Notes: generated from the letters alone by a model not told the origin. 64,000 nucleotides of DNA from Bog-473 sp963721585 (GCA_963721585.1 CAVRJN010000007.1:1426001-1490000), one strand, 5' to 3'; counted from the first letter of the stretch, positions 37,899 through 47,630 are shown. A program made the numbers and translations.

Positions 37899-38735
37899 TT
37901 ACTGCAGCAGCTTCAGGGCCAGGCTCGGCAGCTGCTCGGCCTGGGCGAGGATCGCCACGCCCGACTGCTCGAGGATCTGGTCGGAGGTGAAGGCCGCCGT
38001 CTCCTGCGCCACGTTGACGTCCACCAGGTTGGCGTGAGCCGACTCGATGTTCTGCTGCGCCGTGGTCAGGTTGGAGGCGAGAGCCTGGATCTGGTTCTGC
38101 GTGGCACCGACGCCGGCCGCCTGACTGGCCACCGTGGAGATGGCGGTCTGCACCGCGGTCATGGCTGCCTCGGCGGCCGAAACCGTTCCGATGCTGACCG
38201 CCGCCGTGTTGACGGCGAGCGCCGTCGACGTTGCGGCGGCGATGGTGACGACCACCTGGTCGTTGGCGCTGTCGTAGGGTCCGACCTGGAAGGTCTCTCC
38301 CGAGTAGGTGCCACCGAGCAGCGGCGTGGTGCCGTAGGTCGTGCTGGTGGCGATCTGGTCCAGCTCGGCCTGCAACGAGGCGAACTCGGACTGCGCCGCA
38401 GCACTGGTGCTGGCGTCCTGCACACCGCCGTTGGCCGCTTCCGTGGCCAGGGTGTTCATGGTCTGGAGCACCGACGCCTCTTGGTTGAGGGCGCCCTGCG
38501 CCGTCTGGAGCACCGACACGGCGTCCTGGGCGTTGCTGATCGATTGCCCGTACCCGTTGGATTCCTCCTGCAGGTACTGACCGACCAGGTACCCGGCCGG
38601 GTCGTCAGCGGCGGTCTGGATCTGCAAGCCCGATGAGAGCTTGTTGACCGCCGAAGACAGCATGTCGCTGGTGGCGTCGAGGTTGTTGTAGGCCTCGACC
38701 GCCGTTGAGTTGTCGTTGATGAGAATGCCCGACAT
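37899..38735 (-). CDS. fliC: flagellin
   Basis: 278 aa. Filament subunit. Conserved N-terminal D0/D1 (MLSSAVNKLSSGLQIQTAAD, DPAGYLVGQYLQEESNGY) and C-terminal D1/D0 (ALASNLTTAQQNIESAHANL, VDVNVAQETAAFTSDQILEQ, ending SLALKLLQ). The central domain is short, about 80 residues, so this is a small flagellin. Exported by the type III system; no Sec signal. Shine-Dalgarno AGGAGG sits 8 bases from the ATG. The leader contains GGA-loop hairpins suited to CsrA control. Only one flagellin gene is seen. Glycosyltransferases follow on the other side of the sigma gene. Confidence 0.97.
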   Translation of the reverse strand: MSGILINDNSTAVEAYNNLDATSDMLSSAVNKLSSGLQIQTAADDPAGYLVGQYLQEESNGYGQSISNAQDAVSVLQTAQGALNQEASVLQTMNTLATEAANGGVQDASTSAAAQSEFASLQAELDQIATSTTYGTTPLLGGTYSGETFQVGPYDSANDQVVVTIAAATSTALAVNTAAVSIGTVSAAEAAMTAVQTAISTVASQAAGVGATQNQIQALASNLTTAQQNIESAHANLVDVNVAQETAAFTSDQILEQSGVAILAQAEQLPSLALKLLQ

Positions 38736-38800
38736 TGTTTCGTCCTCCTGATGACTGTTGCCCTCCCGGTTCCGGGAGGGGGAGCGTCCTTGCTCCGTTT
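38736..38800 (-). promoter_or_regulatory. flagellin mRNA leader with putative CsrA-binding hairpins
   Basis: Read on the minus strand, the leader just before flagellin has: hairpin GGAGCAAGGACGCTCC (38796-38781), a 5-bp stem with hexaloop AAGGAC; hairpin CCCTCCCGGAACCGGGAGGG (38780-38761), a 7-bp stem with loop GGAACC; and the Shine-Dalgarno AGGAGGA (38749-38743). GGA presented in a hexaloop plus a GGA-containing ribosome site is the known CsrA target layout of hag leaders in Bacillus. fliW-csrA are in the same cluster. Binding is inferred. Confidence 0.7.
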
Positions 38801-39063
38801 CCTTCTACGTCCCGTCCAGGGCGGCGAGTTCAGATGCCGCGGTGCCACGAGTCGCCCGGCCCATCCCCTCCACCGAGCGGGGTGCTGTACACAGATCGAC
38901 AGGCAGAGCGGAGAAGGTCCGCCCCCACGATCCGATCAAGAAGACTCGGCGTGCACCCGACAACGGGTTTTGCATTATTTGGCTATACGCGCGCGCCCCG
39001 CTGTCGATAACGATCAGTGTCACGCCCGCCGCATCGGGCGGGATAGGGGGAAAAGGCACTTCC
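38801..39063. promoter_or_regulatory. divergent intergenic region, flagellin and sigma factor
   Basis: With the leader above it, this is the 328-base gap between the divergent flagellin and sigma genes. It must contain both promoters. I see a GTCGATAA element (about 39001-39010, plus strand) resembling the -10 of FliA-type promoters (GCCGATAA) upstream of the sigma gene, and GCCGAGT on the minus strand near 38945-38951 that could serve flagellin. Neither has a convincing -35 (TAAA) at the right spacing, so promoter positions are tentative. No gene or RNA is visible. Confidence 0.4.
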
Positions 39064-39910
39064 ATGTCGTTAATCCGCGAGGTGCTCGTGGGTAGCCAAG
39101 AATCAGACGGCGGCCCGAGCGACCTTCGAAGCGCTGCAGACGCTCTGTGGGCCCAGTACTGGCAGGACCGCTCTCGGGAGCACCGGAACCACCTGGTCCT
39201 CTTCTATGCGCCGCTGGTCACCATTGTGGCCAAGCGCTTCGCCCGTCGCTCGCGCTCGGCGGACGGGGTGGAGGAGCTCTGTTCCTTCGGGACCTTCGGA
39301 TTGATCGACGCCATTGAGCGCTGGGACGCCTCGGCCGGCTTTCAGTTCGCCACGTACGCGACGCGGCGGATCCAGGGCGCCATCATCGACGAGCTTCGGC
39401 ACGAGGACTTCCTGCCCAAGCGTCTCCGCGCCAGGGTCCAGGTGTACCACGCCACGCGTGACGACCTGGAGTCCACGCTCAAACGGACGCCGACCATCCG
39501 AGAGATCGCCGCCGAACTGGGCGTCGAGGTCGCCGAGGCCATCGATCTTCGCGACGAGGCCACCGCGCTGACGCACCTGGCTCCATTGACCGAAGGGAAC
39601 GCGGCAGTCCGAGGGCAGGATCCTCGCTTCTGCGACCTCGGATCTCTCGCCGACCGAGGGAGCCGAGCTGGCGGCGATGAACGATTCGGTCAAGGCCGCA
39701 CTGCGACGCCTCACCGAGCGCCAGCGAATGGCGTTGGTGCTGTATTTCTTGGAAGGACTGGCCAAGAGCGAGGTCGCGGACATCCTCGGCGTGGGCCGGC
39801 CACGGGTCACCCAGCTGGTGCAGCAGGGCCTGCACAATCTCCGCATCGAACTCGGAGTCGACCAGCCGTCGGACATCGAAGAGCTCTTGCCCGACCCATC
39901 GCGGCGGTGA
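39064..39910 (+). CDS. fliA: FliA/WhiG-type RNA polymerase sigma factor, frameshifted
   Basis: From ATG 39064; about 282 aa over two frames. Region 2: YAPLVTIVAKRFARRSRSAD, ELCSFGTFGLIDAIERWDAS, AGFQFATYATRRIQGAIIDE. Region 3: LESTLKRTPTIREIAAELGV. After a one-base shift near 39603, region 4 follows: LRRLTERQRMALVLYFLEGL, AKSEVADILGVGRPRVTQLV. This is the flagellar sigma-28 (FliA/SigD/WhiG) architecture, expected to direct late genes such as flagellin. It diverges from flagellin. The anti-sigma candidate is the RsiG-like gene at 43.7 kb; no FlgM is seen. Confidence 0.9.
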
Positions 39911-39934
39911 TCCAAGAGTCGCTCCGCGCGCTGG

Positions 39935-41120
39935 TCAGCGTCGTCCTCCTGCGTGATGACGCACTCTGGCGGCAGAGACCCGGTCGCTGCGGTGTCCGGC
40001 ATGGAGACGAGCGTCGATGTCCACCAACCGGGCGTGGACGGCAGCGCGGGCCACTGATGGAGAGAAGCGGCGACTGGCGAGCCGCCGGGCGCGCCGGACC
40101 TTGGCGGCGGTGCCGTCCGGATCACCGACCACGGCCTGCAGTATGGAACTGGCGTGCTCCAGATCCGGATCGGCCCACGACGAGCCGGACGGGTAGCGGT
40201 ACTCGTCGGCGGGAACCGCCACGGTTTCGGACCGGACCAGACCACTGTCCTGATCAGTCTGGAACTCCAGGGACTCCGGAGTCGCAGTGACAACCGTGAA
40301 CGTTCCCCACGACATCGCTTTGGCCACGGACCCGAGGCCCCCGTCGGCCCGGTGGAGCGAGAGGTAGCAGTCGGCGCACGCCACGAGGCGGTCCCGAGCC
40401 GTGGCGGACAAGCGGTCACGTATCGCCACGTCGGGGCGCCCGTCGGCCAGGCTGACGAGCAGAGCGTGCTCCTGCGGGTACCGGTCGGCATGGCTGGCGT
40501 CGATGACAAGGTGATGGCCGTCCTTCGGCGAGAACGCTGCGGTGTACGCCTCGCAAGGCGCCCAGCTGGATTCTGCCGGGCGAACCCGTTCTCGTAGTCG
40601 ACGCTGCACGCGAAGACGAAGCCGTCCGGCAGGCCGAGTGCGTCCCGATCCCGCCCGGAGGGCTCCCCTCCGACCGGGATGGGGACGCAATGGACAGGGC
40701 CGCCGAACACCGAGGAGGCGCTCCCGCGCCCCCACGAGGTGGGGGTCCAGACCTCGTGCACCATGCGCGCCGCGTCGGCCATCGACGACGACGGCACCTG
40801 CAGGTCCCACACCCAAAGCCCGATGGTGTAGCGATCGTGGAACAAGTCCGGTACCGGAGTCGAGGACGAAGTCGGTCATCTGGTCCGGGTGCAGCACCAG
40901 CAGGTTCACGTCGAAAGGGAAGTCCGAGGGTCCGCGATGTGACCAGGCCGACCCGAGGTCTCTGTCGTCCCGGTGGTAGGAGGTCGTCGACATCGGAACG
41001 TCCTCCGGCACGGAGCGCGGCCGCCAGTCGGCGGGCCACATCGGCCTCGACGCTGGTCCCCTCGAACGGGCCGACGATGTTCAGTCCCCCTCGGGTGGTC
41101 GTCGGTGCTGCACGGAGCAT
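39935..41120 (-). CDS. glycosyltransferase (GT1/GT4-like), frameshifted
   Basis: ATG 41120 is preceded by AAGGA at suitable spacing. The first residues RAAPTTTRGGLNIVGPFEGT begin a Rossmann-type N-domain seen in GT4-like proteins. Later, across frame changes near 40.86 and 40.57 kb: HDRYTIGLWVWDLQVPSSSM, then GFVFACSVDYENGFARQNP and FSPKDGHHLVIDASHADRYP. The C-terminus has LVACADCYLSLHRADGGLGS, a donor-binding-site pattern (SxHRaDGGLG). It may be a separate gene or the C-terminal module of the preceding GT2 protein, since no clear stop separates them. It ends 24 bases from the sigma gene, convergently. A likely role is glycosylation of flagellin or cell surface. Confidence 0.65.
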
Positions 41121-43576
41121 CCGGGTCGAGTCCTTGCGGGTCGGCTGCCGGGAGGGCGTGCTCCATGTGGCCGGCGGTGAGGGAACTGCAGCAGGAGACC
41201 TCGTGGACGTGCCCCTCCCAGGACCCGTGGCGGCATGCACCGTCGGTCGGGCCGCATCCGACCAGCTGCCGACAGCAGGGTCGGAGCGAGCCGGCCGATC
41301 TCCTCTTCGGACGCGAGCCTGGTGGTCGGGTCCAGTTCGTCCAGCGCGGCCCGGGCGATGTCGATGGCGCTCGCATCGTGGAACGATCCGTGGAGCGCCG
41401 CCGCCGCCCGTACCCTGCACGACGGGATCGATCCCGGCATCGAGACCGATCGCCAGCAGCGGGCATGAGGCGGCGAGACCGCGCTGCCGCAGTCGGGCGG
41501 ACCAGACCAAGCGCCCGGGCCAGGGGGAGTCGGGGCGCGACAGTGGCCGCCGCGGCAAGGGGTTCGAGGCGGTCGGGGAATCTGGCCCACGCCCCGTCCA
41601 ACAGAACGTCGGCCAGCGGGGGCGGCTGACGGAGGACCCGACCGAGCATCGGCACGAGGTCCTCGGCGCACAGGGCTGCCGTGATCTCCGCCGGGGAGCG
41701 TTCGGCGTGCAGCAGCCAGTGCACCAGTTCCCCGACATCGGCCTCGAGCACGCCGTCGGATCTGATGGCATGGAGCACGACGTCCGCGGCCTCGCCAAAG
41801 CGGCCGAGCGATGCCAGGGCCTCTCCGCGGATGGCGGCCACCACGTGCGGCCCGTACTCCATGCCGTCGTCGTCTCGCCCTCGGCTCGGAATGCGGGCCA
41901 GCATGGCCAGCCCTTCTCCCGTCTCCCCCATGGCAAGCCGTGTTCTTCCCTCGGCGATGTCGGCCGCTACCTGGCTCCGTGACAGCTGCCGGAGCTCCTG
42001 CAGCCGGACGAGCGCCTCCTCGAAGCGCCCCATCCGGCCCGAGGATGTACACCAGGTTGCTCACCGCCAAGCGCCGTGTGATCTTGTCGGCCGCAGAGTC
42101 GGCAGCCTCGGAGAGACGCACCACCGCCTCCTCGCTCTGTCCGGCGGATTCGAGCGCCCGGCCGAGGTTCATCAGGGCGTAGGAACGATCCACCTCCCTG
42201 TCGTCGAGTGCAGCGCGGGCAAGCTCGAGGTTGCGGTCCGCCTTGTTGCGGTTGTCGAAGACCTCGGCGATGTAGCCGTGATGGATCAACCGCGCGCCCG
42301 ACAGGTAGGCGGTCCGCAGGGGCCGGGCGGGATCGTCGGCGGCCACGACCTGCTCGTGCAGCCGATGGCGCCATGTCGTCGAACGCCGCCGGAACATCCG
42401 GATCGCGGTGTGGACGGAGCGCGGATTGCCCGGCCCGTGCAGGTTCTCGATCGCGACGAGGTAGGCCTCGACATCCGAAGGAGGGTCGGCGAGCTGGGCC
42501 CGCAGGACATCAGGATGGGTCTGCAGTCGCTCGTCGGCGTCAATGGACAGCACCCACTCCCCTGTGGCGTGCAGCAGTGCGGCGTTCCGGGCCGCTGCAA
42601 AGGAATCCTCCCATTCCCCTTCCACGACCGTGGCGCCGGCCTCGCGGGCGATCTGCACCGTGCGGTCGTTCGAGCCGGTGTCGTAGACCACAATCTCGTC
42701 GACGGCGTCCCGGACCGATTCCAAGCAGGCGCCCAGCATCTGCTCCTCGTTCTTCACGATCAGGCAGGCCGTCACCAGGACGGGTTTACGCAACGCGTCG
42801 GCACCCCACTTTGCCTCGAATCGAACACGGTTCTCGACCTGGGTGACCTGCCAGTCGATGTCGTTGGCATCGAACGAGGCATGACCGTGGTGGTGGACGA
42901 ACGAACCGTGCGCAATGAGCAGCCGGAAGCTTGCTCTGGTGCAATCGTCGGCACAGGTCGTCGTCCTCGAATCCGCCGATCTCGAACCGCTCGTCGAAAC
43001 CTCCGAGAGCCCGGAACGACGAGGTACGCACCGCGAGACAGAATCCGATGAGCCGCCGTGCCTCTGACGTCTGCCCCCTGTGGCTTGCCCGCCATGACTC
43101 GGCGAACTCAATGAAGGCACGGGGATCCTCTCTGAGGATCGGGAACGGCCATCGTCTGCTGCCTCCCCGAAACGTTGTCCGAGCGCGGGCCTACCGCGCC
43201 GACGTCGCCCATTTCGAACGGGGCGAGGAGTTCGTCGAGCCAGCCGGAGGGAACGACGGTGTCGCTGTTCAGGAACACCAGCGACACCTCCTCGGGCCTC
43301 GGCCGCCCCCTGGTTGCAACCTCGGGCGAATCCCTGGTTTTCGTCGTTGGCGACGACCTCCAGCCAGCCGTAGGTCGCCAGCGACTCTCGGGTCCCGTCG
43401 GTCGAGCCGTTGTCCACGACCACGACCTGGTCTGTTCGGCCCCAGGGTCGGACGGAGCGACTCCAGGCACCGTTCGGTGTGCTCCCAGGCGTTCCAGGCC
43501 GGGATCACGATGGTGGCGGCCGGACGGGCGGCCCCCGACCGGCGGCAATGGGGGTAGCGTTGGAGGCGTCCGCCAT
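41081..43576 (-). CDS. tandem GT2 glycosyltransferase with TPR region, frameshifted
   Basis: ATG 43576 (MADASNATPIAAG), then a frameshift into ARPAATIVIPAWNAWEHTER, the start of a family-2 glycosyltransferase domain. Its acceptor part follows in other frames (VFLNSDTVVPSGWLDELLAP; FRALGGFDERFEIGGFEDDD). A second GT2 domain begins at VTACLIVKNEEQMLGACLES, with the metal motif LSIDADERLQ. TPR-like repeats follow (RSYALMNLGRALESAGQSEE; FEEALVRLQELRQLSRSQVA). At least six frame changes occur. The 3' limit is uncertain. Such multidomain transferases beside flagellin commonly modify flagellin; that role is inferred. Confidence 0.65.
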
Positions 43577-43705
43577 CGGTTGCACCTGGCGCATAGCGGG
43601 TACAACGTCCCAGAGAGCAACGGAATTGAGGGGCGTGGGTGAGGGGCGAGCAATAGGCGTGGGCAATAGGCGTAGTAACAGGGGCGGTCGAACGTTGTCG
43701 TGTCG

Positions 43706-44238
43706 ATGCTGCTGACCCTGATGGACGTCGATCAACTGCTGGACAACACCGCGACGCTCGACGCGTCGACGCCTGCGCGCCCGGCTCCGAGGTGGACGGG
43801 ACGATCTGGTGCATGTCGCCGTCCTGCTGTCGTACGCCCGTCATGTCCTCTCGGTCGACATCGGGGCCCTGGAGGCGATCGCTGGGGCAGCGGCCGGGGA
43901 CCTGCAGGATCTTGTCGACGACATGCCGCGTGTGCTCGAAGCAGCCTCGATCGGCGGGGGATGGTCGTTGTCCCCCGACGCGCCCGCCACCACCGCATCG
44001 GCGCGACAAGCGTTGGCGGGCGCGGCCGACGGGCTGATGCCGGCGCACGCCGAACTGGCCCGGCTCGACCCTCGCTCGCCCGAATGCGGTGCGGGAGACG
44101 CTCCGCGAGATCGAGGTCCAGGTATCCATGGTTTCCGAGCGTCGCGAGCTGGTCGAGAAGCGAGTGCGTGAGATCCAGGCCCTCCTGGTGGAGCAGTACA
44201 AACGCGGGGACGCTGATCCCGACGATTGGGTTCGCTAG
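43706..44238 (+). CDS. RsiG-like putative anti-sigma factor, frameshifted
   Basis: About 176 aa over three frames (shifts near 43.79 kb and 44.09 kb, one extra base each). The N-terminus MLLTLMDVDQLLDNTATLDA leads to helix 1, VLLSYARHVLSVDIGALEAI. After a loop comes helix 2, VSERRELVEKRVREIQALL, ending EQYKRGDADPDDWVR. This matches the antiparallel helical hairpin of actinobacterial RsiG (formerly AmfC), the anti-sigma of the FliA homologue WhiG: each helix keeps the S-x2-R of the family motif E-x3-S-x2-R-x3-Q-x3-D, and the end resembles RYREGEAQVDD. The E, Q and D positions are not conserved. The family match is from memory, without a search. Confidence 0.45.
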
Positions 44239-44254
44239 ACGCGGAAGCCGCGGC

Positions 44255-44593
44255 TCACTTTGCGGCGGGCGCCCTGCGTTCTTTTCCGGCCCATACGACC
44301 TTTGACGCCCTGGATCTGCGCTCTTTGGCCGCTCGGCTGAACCGGTGCTCGGCACCCTGGGGCGTGATGCCCCCGACCGACTCTCCGATCTGCCGCCAGC
44401 TGGCTCCGTGCGCTCGCGCCGCTTCGGCAGCCTCGTGACAGAGGCGGTCAGCGGAGCGTCGCAGGATGTTGGCGAAGCGCAGCATCGCGAGTGATCCATC
44501 GGGCTCGCCCGGAACTCCGATGACGGCCTTCTCTTGGCCATTCTCGAGCAGCGCGGCGGCCAATTCCTCCAAGCCCGTCATGTCGGTCGGCAT
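44255..44593 (-). CDS. small helix-turn-helix protein
   Basis: 112 aa from ATG 44593 (MPTDMTGLEELAAALLENGQ). A helical N-terminus is followed by a helix-turn-helix-like segment ARAHGASWRQIGESVGGITP, QGAEHRFSRAAKE and a basic tail (RRSRASKVVWAGKERR). The same frame stays open to 45103, but that extension crosses a perfect inverted repeat and antisense coding sequence, so the short start is preferred. It probably binds the 44627-44678 operator in front of it and so represses itself and the divergent gene; that is inference. Confidence 0.65.
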   Translation of the reverse strand: MPTDMTGLEELAAALLENGQEKAVIGVPGEPDGSLAMLRFANILRRSADRLCHEAAEAARAHGASWRQIGESVGGITPQGAEHRFSRAAKERRSRASKVVWAGKERRAPAAK

Positions 44594-44626
44594 GGGGCCA
44601 GCGTACCCGGGGGGGAGAGTGAGACT

Positions 44627-44675
44627 CAACCATGTGTTGACAACCATCCGTTGATGATCTAGCTTCAACACATGG

Positions 44676-44678
<3 letters not shown>
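44627..44678. promoter_or_regulatory. 14-bp inverted repeat operator in divergent promoter
   Basis: Arms CAACCATGTGTTGA (44627-44640) and TCAACACATGGTTG (44665-44678) are perfect inverted repeats with a 24-base spacer. The spacer begins with another CAACCAT. A plus-strand promoter fits inside: TTGACA (44637-44642), 17 bases, TAGCTT (44660-44665). The dyad sits between the small HTH gene and the secreted-protein gene, so a repressor bound here would block both. Confidence 0.7.
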
Positions 44679-45575
<897 letters not shown>

Positions 45576-45649
45576 ACCTCTTCGACATGATCGCGTGCTC
45601 GCGGCACTCTTTTCATGAGCGGCAGGCGCGGCTTGGACCAAATCCTCGT

Positions 45650-46330
45650 CTATGTGGCACTGACGAAGGACGAGTAGACGACGATGTTCGACAGGTAATG
45701 GCCGGTTTGAGAGTCGAACGTCCCTCCGCAGGTGACCAACTGGAGCTCGCTCGAACCGTTGGAGCCGAACACCTGCTGATCCGGGAACTGTGATTTCTGG
45801 TACATCACCACAGAAGTCACTTTGAAGGTGGCGACGACACCGTCCGCCAGATTCACGTTGATCTGATTGCCGGGCTGCAGGGTCCGCAGTTGGAAGAACA
45901 CTCCGGGACCTTGATAGGAGTCCACGTGCCCCAAAATGACGGCCGAACCCACCTGCCCGGGAGAAGGACCCGGCGAGAACCATCCCGGCACCTTCACATT
46001 CGTCGGCACCTCGACGGTCCCGTCGGCGTTCAGCCCCAGTTGGGAGAGCCATACGGAGAGACCGATGGCGGGGATCCGAACTGCGATCGGCACGCTGCGC
46101 GCGACGACTGCGGGCGGGGGGACGGTCGGCGTCGTCACGACGTGAGCGTGCGACGCCGCGGCCCGAGAGGAGGACACGGGCCGTTGAGGGACCGGTCCGG
46201 CCAGGGGGTGGCGGTGCTGCTGGAGCCCGGCAACCAGGCACGCCACCCCCGCGAGAACGAGCAATGCGGTCAGTACCAGCAACACCGATCTCGCGACGTG
46301 CTCGTTGACCCAATGGAGGGTTCGCCCCAT
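45650..46330 (-). CDS. class E/F-type sortase, catalytic Arg not visible
   Basis: 226 aa. N-terminal membrane anchor (SVLLVLTALLVLAGVACLVA). Sortase core: VRIPAIGLSVWLSQLGLNAD, VEVPTNVKVPGWFSPGPSPG, ILGHVDSYQGPGVFFQLRTL (catalytic His), and SSELQLVTCGGTFDSQTGHY (catalytic Cys). Actinobacterial class E/F sortases use a third residue, Arg, a few positions after the Cys. Here the stretch from the Cys to the C-terminus contains no Arg or Lys. It lies 15 bases after the gene for an LPXTG-like protein, so the two probably form an enzyme-substrate operon. Confidence 0.85.
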   Translation of the reverse strand: MGRTLHWVNEHVARSVLLVLTALLVLAGVACLVAGLQQHRHPLAGPVPQRPVSSSRAAASHAHVVTTPTVPPPAVVARSVPIAVRIPAIGLSVWLSQLGLNADGTVEVPTNVKVPGWFSPGPSPGQVGSAVILGHVDSYQGPGVFFQLRTLQPGNQINVNLADGVVATFKVTSVVMYQKSQFPDQQVFGSNGSSELQLVTCGGTFDSQTGHYLSNIVVYSSFVSAT

Positions 46331-46345
46331 CCTTCGCCCCAGGGA

Positions 46346-47521
46346 CTACGAGATGGTGTTCCGGCGTGACACGGCGTTCGATGCGCGCCGCCGACGAATG
46401 GCCAGGACCATCGTCAGCCCAGCTGCCGTCAACGCGGCGCCGCCCACGTACACGAGGGCCGGGCTCGACGAGAGAGATGCGCCCCCGAAGCCAGTTTGCG
46501 GGGCACCCGTCGGAATGACTGCCGCAACGGTGCCGGTCGTACCGCCGACTCCACTCGCTGTGCCGGTCGCACCGGCGCCTCCGCTCGCGGTGCCGGTCGA
46601 ACCGCCGGCTCCGACTGCGCCCCCGCTCCCGCCGCCTGCCCCACCCGTCGAGGTTGGTCCACCGGTCGCGGTCGGCGTCGAGGCGGTCGAAGCCGAAGTG
46701 AAGACGTCGGCGACCGTGGCGGTACAGGTGGCGGCACTGCCGCCGCCGTTCGAGGTGCCATTGCACTGGTTGATGGTCACAGGCAGGGCCGAATCAGCGC
46801 CCGTCACCGTGCAACCCACGGCCGGCTGTCCGGCATAGGTGCCCCCGCCGTTCGCCGAACCGTTGCACTGCGTGACAGTCGCATTGGTGGTGCTGCCAAG
46901 AGGGGTGCACGCCTGTGTGCTGCCACCGCCACCGGCCGATCCGATGCACTGATTCACTGTGACGCCCGATTCGGACGTTCCGGGCGGCACGTGGTTGGTC
47001 ACCGTGACGTTGCAGTACACATTGCTTCCAGAACCATTCACAATGCCATTGCACTGGTTCACCGATGTGACGAGCTGACCCGAGGCGGTGGTGCTGCCGA
47101 CCGGCCCCAGGTTCAGGGGGCATGACGGATAGACAACCCCGGCCGCGGCCAGGCATGCGCTGGTGGTCACGACCGAGAGCGTTCCACCGGACGAGTTCGT
47201 GTAGTTGTCCACAGAGACGTTGCACGTGACCTGGTACCCGATTCCGGTGGGAAAGTCCGGTGGGTTGCACTGTGTGACGGAGGGTGCCCCTGATGCCGCA
47301 GACGCCGGCGTCGCGGTGAGACCACCCACGGTGAGCAGCGAGATGGATCCAACTGCAGCGATGACCACGGCCACGAGTGCCGTCGACCAGCGCCGGGTGC
47401 TCCCCCCGCTGGCAACGGCACCATGCGAAGGTTCCCCCGTGGATCGGTCAGAATGAATCGCTCGAAACCGAACAACGGCGCGGACCTTCGTCGCGGTACC
47501 CCGGCAGCCAGACTTGTACAC
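46346..47521 (-). CDS. cell-wall-anchored repeat protein (sortase substrate)
   Basis: Up to 391 aa; the true start may be a little downstream of 47521. Signal peptide: STALVAVVIAAVGSISLLTV, then ATPASAAS. The body carries five Cys-containing repeats built on VTQCNG...GGG (for example VTQCNGSANGGGTYAGQPAV), then a Gly/Thr/Ser-rich stalk. The C-terminus is a sorting signal: motif APQTG (GAPQTGFGG), hydrophobic segment ALVYVGGAALTAAGLTMVLA and basic tail IRRRRA. The adjacent sortase should attach it to peptidoglycan. A role as a surface structure or adhesin is inferred from design only. Confidence 0.85.
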   Translation of the reverse strand: MYKSGCRGTATKVRAVVRFRAIHSDRSTGEPSHGAVASGGSTRRWSTALVAVVIAAVGSISLLTVGGLTATPASAASGAPSVTQCNPPDFPTGIGYQVTCNVSVDNYTNSSGGTLSVVTTSACLAAAGVVYPSCPLNLGPVGSTTASGQLVTSVNQCNGIVNGSGSNVYCNVTVTNHVPPGTSESGVTVNQCIGSAGGGGSTQACTPLGSTTNATVTQCNGSANGGGTYAGQPAVGCTVTGADSALPVTINQCNGTSNGGGSAATCTATVADVFTSASTASTPTATGGPTSTGGAGGGSGGAVGAGGSTGTASGGAGATGTASGVGGTTGTVAAVIPTGAPQTGFGGASLSSSPALVYVGGAALTAAGLTMVLAIRRRRASNAVSRRNTIS

Positions 47522-47599
47522 AGCCCCACATCCTCACCAGCCACCCGGAGGCGACCCTTGCTAATATCAGAAACAATCGTCCCGAATTCCAATACATGT

Positions 47600-47630
47600 A
47601 ATCTATTTCCATAGAAATTTTGCATAGATT
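47600..47630. promoter_or_regulatory. nested inverted repeats at the start of a winged-helix gene
   Basis: AATCTAT (47600-47606) and ATAGATT (47624-47630) are perfect inverted repeats flanking a smaller one, ATTTC/GAAAT. The patch is unusually AT-rich for this DNA and ends exactly at the GTG start codon of the winged-helix gene. This suggests an autoregulatory operator over the promoter or translation start. Confidence 0.55.

Noticed and set aside
38943..39010. Sigma-28 promoters for flagellin and the sigma gene
   Set aside because: GCCGAGT and GTCGATAA resemble the -10, but no TAAA-like -35 at correct spacing was found; kept only as a tentative note.
39103..40845. 580-residue minus-strand open frame spanning the sigma gene
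   Set aside because: Only its first part reads as glycosyltransferase; the rest is the antisense of the sigma factor with no protein character.
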